From CAYFVR01 sp046541515 (GTDB taxonomy: Bacteria; Desulfobacterota; Desulfobacteria; Desulfobacterales; Desulfococcaceae), in contig JBKHDD010000228.1 of NCBI GenBank assembly GCA_046541515.1, positions 1-6,879 on the forward strand: a DNA stretch of 6,879 nucleotides, read 5' to 3'. The notes under the pieces were generated by a model, which ran no database searches, was not told where the DNA came from, and worked only from the letters and a program-made list of their open reading frames with translations. This document shows positions 1-4,800 of the stretch, in pieces. Made by a program: the position numbers and the translations under genes. Numbering within the stretch: the first letter of the stretch is position 1; every line of letters begins with the position of its first letter.

Positions 1-1800
1 TTGATTCGGCGGGCCATCGAACGGAATCCGGGTGCGGCTTCCTATCACTCCAATCTCGGCAACGCCCTGAAGTCGGCCGGCCGTCCCCAAGAGGCCGAGG
101 CGGCCTACCGGGAGGCGCTGGAGATCGATCCCCGTTTCGTGGACGCGCTTCGGAACCTGGGAATCGTATTGAGCGGCATGGGACGCCATTCCGAAGCCCT
201 GGAGATTCTGGATCGGGCCCTGGTCCACCATCCCGGCCATTCCGCCATCCTTCTGGCCCGGGGCAACGCCCTTCGAATGCTGGGAAAACCGGCCGAGGCC
301 CTTTCCGCCTACGACGCCGCGCTGGCCGCCGAACCGGAACTGTCCGAGGCCCTTTGCGGCAAGGCCTGCGCCCTGCGGGATTTGGGGCAATATGAAGAGG
401 CCCTTTCCGTTTTCAAGGAAACGGTGCGGCGCAATCCCCGGTACGCCGACGCGTTCAACAACCTGGGCAACCTGTTCAAGGACATGGGCAAAATCGACGA
501 CGCCGCCGCGGCCTACGCTCGGGCGGTGCGGTTGCGCCCCGATTACGTTCTGGCCCACGTCAATCTCGGCAACATCCGCAACGATCAGGGCCGGGTGGAC
601 GACGCCATCGCGGCCTACCGCGAGGCCCGGCGGCTGGCGCCGGGGCTTCCGTGGGCCGCCGCCGGGGAGGCCAAGGCCCTGATGAAACGGGGCGATTTCG
701 AGGCGGCCCTGGCCCTGATCCGTCCCCTGGTGGAGGCGGGCGGCGACAATTACGACGTGGCCATCGCCTACGCCCAACTCGCCCGCCGTTTTGGACACCA
801 TTCGGAGGCGATCGGGCTGCTGGAACGGATTTTGGCGGGAAATCCCGCCGACGTCGACCAGCGACGCCAGCTCCATTTCAGCCTCGCGGCCCTGCTGGAC
901 CGGGCGGGCCGATATGACGAGGCGTTCGACCACTGCCGCCGGGCCAACCGTCTGCGGCCGCCCCGTTTCGATCCGGCGCGGCACGAACAGGCCGTGACGA
1001 GTCTGATCCATCATTTCGACGGGGGCTACGAAGCCCGGCTTCCCCGGGCGGTAAACCGTTCCGAAACGCCGGTGTTCATCGTGGGCATGCCCCGATCCGG
1101 CACCTCCCTGGTGGAACAGATTCTGGCCAGCCATCCCCGGGCGCACGGGGCCGGGGAGTTGCCGGACATCCCCAAAATCGCGCGGAACCTGCCGGGCAAC
1201 CTTGGGGGCGGGCTTCCCTATCCCGCCTGCCTGTCGCGGATGTCCGTCCGGAACATGGACGCGGCGGCCCAGCATTATTTGGCGCGGCTGCGACGCCTCG
1301 CTCCGGCCGCCCGACGGGTCACCGACAAGATGCCCCAGAATTTTTTCCACCTGGGCCTGCTCTCCCTGATGTTTCCCGGCTGCCGGGTCGTTCACTGCGT
1401 CCGAAACCCCGCCGACACCGCGCTTTCCATCTATTTCCAGAATTTTTCCGGGGGGCTGGCCTACGCCTTCGATTTGGAGAACATCGCGGACTACTACCTC
1501 CAATACCGCCGGCTCATGGCCCATTGGCGCGAGGTGCTCCCCCTTCCCGTGCTGGACGTTGGATACGAAGACCTGGTGGCGCGGCAGGAGGCGGTCAGCC
1601 GGGAGATGATCGCGTTTTTGGGCCTGGACTGGGACGAGCGCTGCCTGGATTTTCATCGAACCCGGCGGGACGTTTCCACCGCCAGCGTCCAGCAGGTGCG
1701 GGAGCCCATCTATCGCGGCAGCGTGGAGCGCTGGCGGCGTTACGAAAAACATCTGGGTCCGTTGCTGGACCGTTTTCGGGAGTGTCATGTCGAAACGTAG
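1..1800 (+). CDS. TPR-repeat sulfotransferase, 5'-truncated by window edge
   Basis: This is probably a cytoplasmic PAPS-dependent sulfotransferase whose TPR superhelix recruits the acceptor. Seen: the frame is open from base 1 to the TAG at 1798-1800 (599 codons). Residues 1-14 are the tail of a TPR, so the TTG at base 1 is unlikely to be the start and the gene extends upstream. Eight TPRs of exactly 34 residues follow (15-286), then a ninth, less regular one. The sulfotransferase domain starts near 355. It has the 5'-phosphosulfate loop PRSGTS at 364-369, GAGE ending in E386, DKMPQNFFHLG near 442-452, and a 3'-phosphate motif with R468 and S476. The C-terminal STAS...REPIYRGSVERWRRYEKHL region (559-585) is typical of TPR-sulfotransferases (Sulfotransfer_3-like). 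E386 lies 21 residues after R365, the spacing I recall between R78 and the catalytic E99 of human TPST2. It could sulfate protein tyrosine or a glycan; the acceptor is unknown. The class is secure, the substrate is not. Confidence 0.92.
   Translation: MIRRAIERNPGAASYHSNLGNALKSAGRPQEAEAAYREALEIDPRFVDALRNLGIVLSGMGRHSEALEILDRALVHHPGHSAILLARGNALRMLGKPAEALSAYDAALAAEPELSEALCGKACALRDLGQYEEALSVFKETVRRNPRYADAFNNLGNLFKDMGKIDDAAAAYARAVRLRPDYVLAHVNLGNIRNDQGRVDDAIAAYREARRLAPGLPWAAAGEAKALMKRGDFEAALALIRPLVEAGGDNYDVAIAYAQLARRFGHHSEAIGLLERILAGNPADVDQRRQLHFSLAALLDRAGRYDEAFDHCRRANRLRPPRFDPARHEQAVTSLIHHFDGGYEARLPRAVNRSETPVFIVGMPRSGTSLVEQILASHPRAHGAGELPDIPKIARNLPGNLGGGLPYPACLSRMSVRNMDAAAQHYLARLRRLAPAARRVTDKMPQNFFHLGLLSLMFPGCRVVHCVRNPADTALSIYFQNFSGGLAYAFDLENIADYYLQYRRLMAHWREVLPLPVLDVGYEDLVARQEAVSREMIAFLGLDWDERCLDFHRTRRDVSTASVQQVREPIYRGSVERWRRYEKHLGPLLDRFRECHVET
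43..858 (+). repeat. Eight in-register 34-residue TPR repeats (sulfotransferase)
   Basis: Codons 15-286 of the sulfotransferase gene divide into eight 102-base units with no insertion or deletion. Repeats begin at residues 15, 49, 83, 117, 151, 185, 219 and 253. The canonical positions (NLG at the start of helix A, a G at the turn, A at the start of helix B, P near the end) are best kept in the repeats at 15, 151 and 185. The repeats at 219 and 253 are more degenerate. A protein-binding superhelix is the known role of such arrays. Confidence 0.88.
1778..1782 (+). promoter_or_regulatory. Shine-Dalgarno-like GGGAG for the double GT41 gene
   Basis: GGGAG lies four bases before the ATG at 1787, inside the 3' end of the sulfotransferase gene. 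The spacer is a little short. With the 14-base gene overlap it suggests that ribosomes finishing the first gene reinitiate on the second. This is inference from position and sequence only. Confidence 0.5.
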
Positions 1801-4800
1801 AGCCAGGCGGGCGCCGGCGCCCGCCCCGAAATCCGCGAAGAAGGCCGTGGATATTCCCGGGCGGCTCAACGAGGCGGTCGCCCTTCACCAGGAGGGGCGG
1901 GGAGACCGGGCGGAAGTCCTGTACCGGGAGGTTCTGGCCGAAGCGCCCGGCCATCCCGACGCGCTTCACCTGCTGGGGCTTTTGCTCCATCAGCGGGGCG
2001 ACCACGCCGGTTGCGTGGAACACATCGGCCGGGCCCTGGGGGCTTCGCCGGAAAATCCGGTGTTTCTTTTCAACCTGGCCGTGGCCCAGGCCGAATCGGG
2101 ACAAAAAGGCGAGGCCGCCGCCACCTACCGGCGGCTGCTGGAGCGGGACCCCCGTCATGCCCAGGCCCGGTTCAACCTGGGGAATCTGTACCGGGACCTG
2201 GAGGACGCGGGCGCGGCCGAGGAATGCTATCGGGAGGCGCTGCGGGTCAAACCCGATTACGTGAAGGCGCGGTTGAACCTGGGCACGCTGCTGCAGGCCC
2301 TCGGGCGGCTGGACGAGGCCGAGGCCGAGTTTGAAACCGCCCGGGAACAGGCCCCCCGATCCCCCGGACCATATTTCCGCCTGGGCGGCCTGCACCGGGC
2401 CCGGGGACGGTTTCCGGAGGCCATCGACGCCTACGGGCGGGCCCTGGAATTCGATCCGAAACTGGTCAAGGCCCACAACAATATCGGCAATATCCACCAG
2501 GACCTCGGCGACCTGGAAAAGGCCCGATCCGCCTACTCCAGGGCTGTTCGAACTCAGCCGGACTACCTCGTGGCCCGGTTCAACCTGGCCAACCTGCGCC
2601 AGCTCGACGGCGACATCGACGGCGCGATTTCCGAATACCGGTCGATTTTGGCGGCCGATCCCGACCACGCCGAAGCCCGGCTCAACCTGGGGCACGCGCT
2701 GAAGCGAAAGGGGCTGGCGGCGGAGGCCATCGCCGAATTTCGGCGGGTTCTGGAAGATCGGCCCGAAAACGGACAGGCCCTGGCGGCCCTGGTCCACCAG
2801 TTGCAGTATGCCTGCGAATGGGCCAAAATGGACCGGCTCCTTCCCCGGCTGGACGCCCGAACCGACCAATGCCTCCGGGAAGGCGCCGTTCCCGGGGAAA
2901 GCCCCTTCGAGAACCTGACCCGCCACGAAGATCCGGCCCGGAACCTGGCCGTGGCCCGAATGCACGCGGCCCGAATCGAGCAGGTCGCGGCGGGGATGAT
3001 GCCGCCCTTTACCCATGGGCCGTCCGAAAAGGACGGCCCCGTCGTGGTCGGCTACCTCTCCCACGATTTCCAGGACCATCCGGTGGGCCACCTGGTGCAG
3101 GGGCTTTTCGGGGCCCACGACCGGGACCGTTTCCGGGTCCACGTCTATTCCCACGGACCCGACGACGGCAGCCCCTACCGCCGCCGGATCCAGCGGGACG
3201 CGGATCGCTTTCTCGACATCCGGGACCTGAGCCACCCCGACGCGGCCCGGGCCATCCGGGCGGACGGGGTGGACATTCTGGTGGACCTGATGGGCCACAC
3301 CCTCCACAGCCGGCTGGAGATTTTCGCCCTTCGGCCCGCGCCGATCCAGATCGCCTTTCTGGGCTATCCCGGAACCACCGGCGCCGCCTTCATGGACTAC
3401 ATTCTCGCCGACCGGGTCGTCCTGCCTCCGGAACACGCCGCGTTCTTCACCGAGCGGCCGATCTACCTGCCCCACACCTATCAGGCCAACGAGGCCTTCG
3501 GCCCCGTGGGATCGCCGCCTGACCGGGCCGCGGCCGGCCTTCCCGAAACCGGGTTCGTCTTCTGCTCCTTCAACCAGAGCTACAAGATCACGGCCGCCCT
3601 GTTCGACCGCTGGACCTCCATTCTCCGCCGGGTTCCCGGCGCCGTTCTGTGGCTGCTTCGGTGCAACGCGGCGGCCGAGGCCAACCTTCGCCGGGCGGCG
3701 GAAGACCGGGGTCTGGACCCGGATCGGCTCGTTTTCGCCGAACGGATCGGCAAGGCCGAGCATTTGGCCCGGCAGCAACTGGCCGATCTGGCGCTGGACC
3801 CGTTTCCGGTCAACGGCCACACCACCACCAGCGACATTCTCCGCTCCGGGGTGCCGGCGGTGGCGGTGAAGGGCGGCCATTTCGCCTCCCGGGTGGCGGC
3901 CGGGCTGCTGTCGGCGGCGGGTCTGCCCGAACTGGCGGCCGCGGACCCGGAGGCCTACGAGGAAACCGCGGTGCGGCTGGCGACCCATCCCGATGAACTG
4001 CGGGCCATCCGTGCGAAACTGGCCGAAAATCGGAAGGTTTGCCCGCTGTTCGATACGACCCGGTTCGTCCGGAACCTGGAGCGGGCCTTCCTTTCCGTCC
4101 GGGACGATCGGGCCGCGGGACGATCGGCCCGGCCCCTGGAAATCCCCGACGGCGACGGGCCCGCCATTCCGCTGGATCTGCCGTCCGCGACCATTCGCCC
4201 CGTCGATTCCGGCGGGGAGGGGGCTTCTTCCGCGGCGAAGCTGCTGGCCGAGGCCCGGGCCCGGCAGGCGGCCGGCGACGCCGAGGGCGCCCTGGCCGGC
4301 TACGAGCGGGTGCTGGCCCTGCAACCCGATTCCATCGCGGCCCACGGGAACATGGGCGCCGTCCTTCACGGCCTGGGCCGGCTGGAAGAGGCCGAGTCCC
4401 GCTACCGCCGGGTGCTGGAGATCAAGCCCGATTCCCACGAAGCCTGGAACAACCTGGGCAACGTCCACGAATCCCGGGGCGACAGCGCCGAGGCCATCCG
4501 CTGCTACCAGAAAGCCGTGGAGATCGCCCCCGGCTTCGCGGAGGGGTTCAACAACCTCGGCCTGGCCTACAAAAGTTCCGGCAAGAACGAAAAGGCCATG
4601 GAGGCCTACGAAAAGGCGGTGGCCGTTCAGCCCGACATGGACCGGGCCTACAACGGCGTCATCTATCTGTATCAGCAGTTTTGCATGTGGGAAAAGGCGG
4701 GCGAAACCGGGGCGGCCCTGGACCGGCTGACGGAAAAGGCCCTGGCCGAGGGACGCCGTCCGGCCGAATCGCCCTTCACCAGCCTGACCCGCACCGGCGA

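Noticed and set aside
1..3. TTG at the first base as a true start codon
   Set aside because: The first 14 residues are the tail of a TPR repeat, so the frame very probably continues upstream of the window.
1859..2776. 102-base periodicity as a CRISPR array or DNA-level tandem repeat
   Set aside because: The period equals 34 codons and conservation follows the TPR protein consensus. The DNA units are not near-identical and there are no spacers.
4112..4237. A possible hidden gene boundary between the two GT41 modules
   Set aside because: The frame is continuous, with no stop and no ribosome-binding site followed by a suitable start. The segment reads as a normal interdomain linker.
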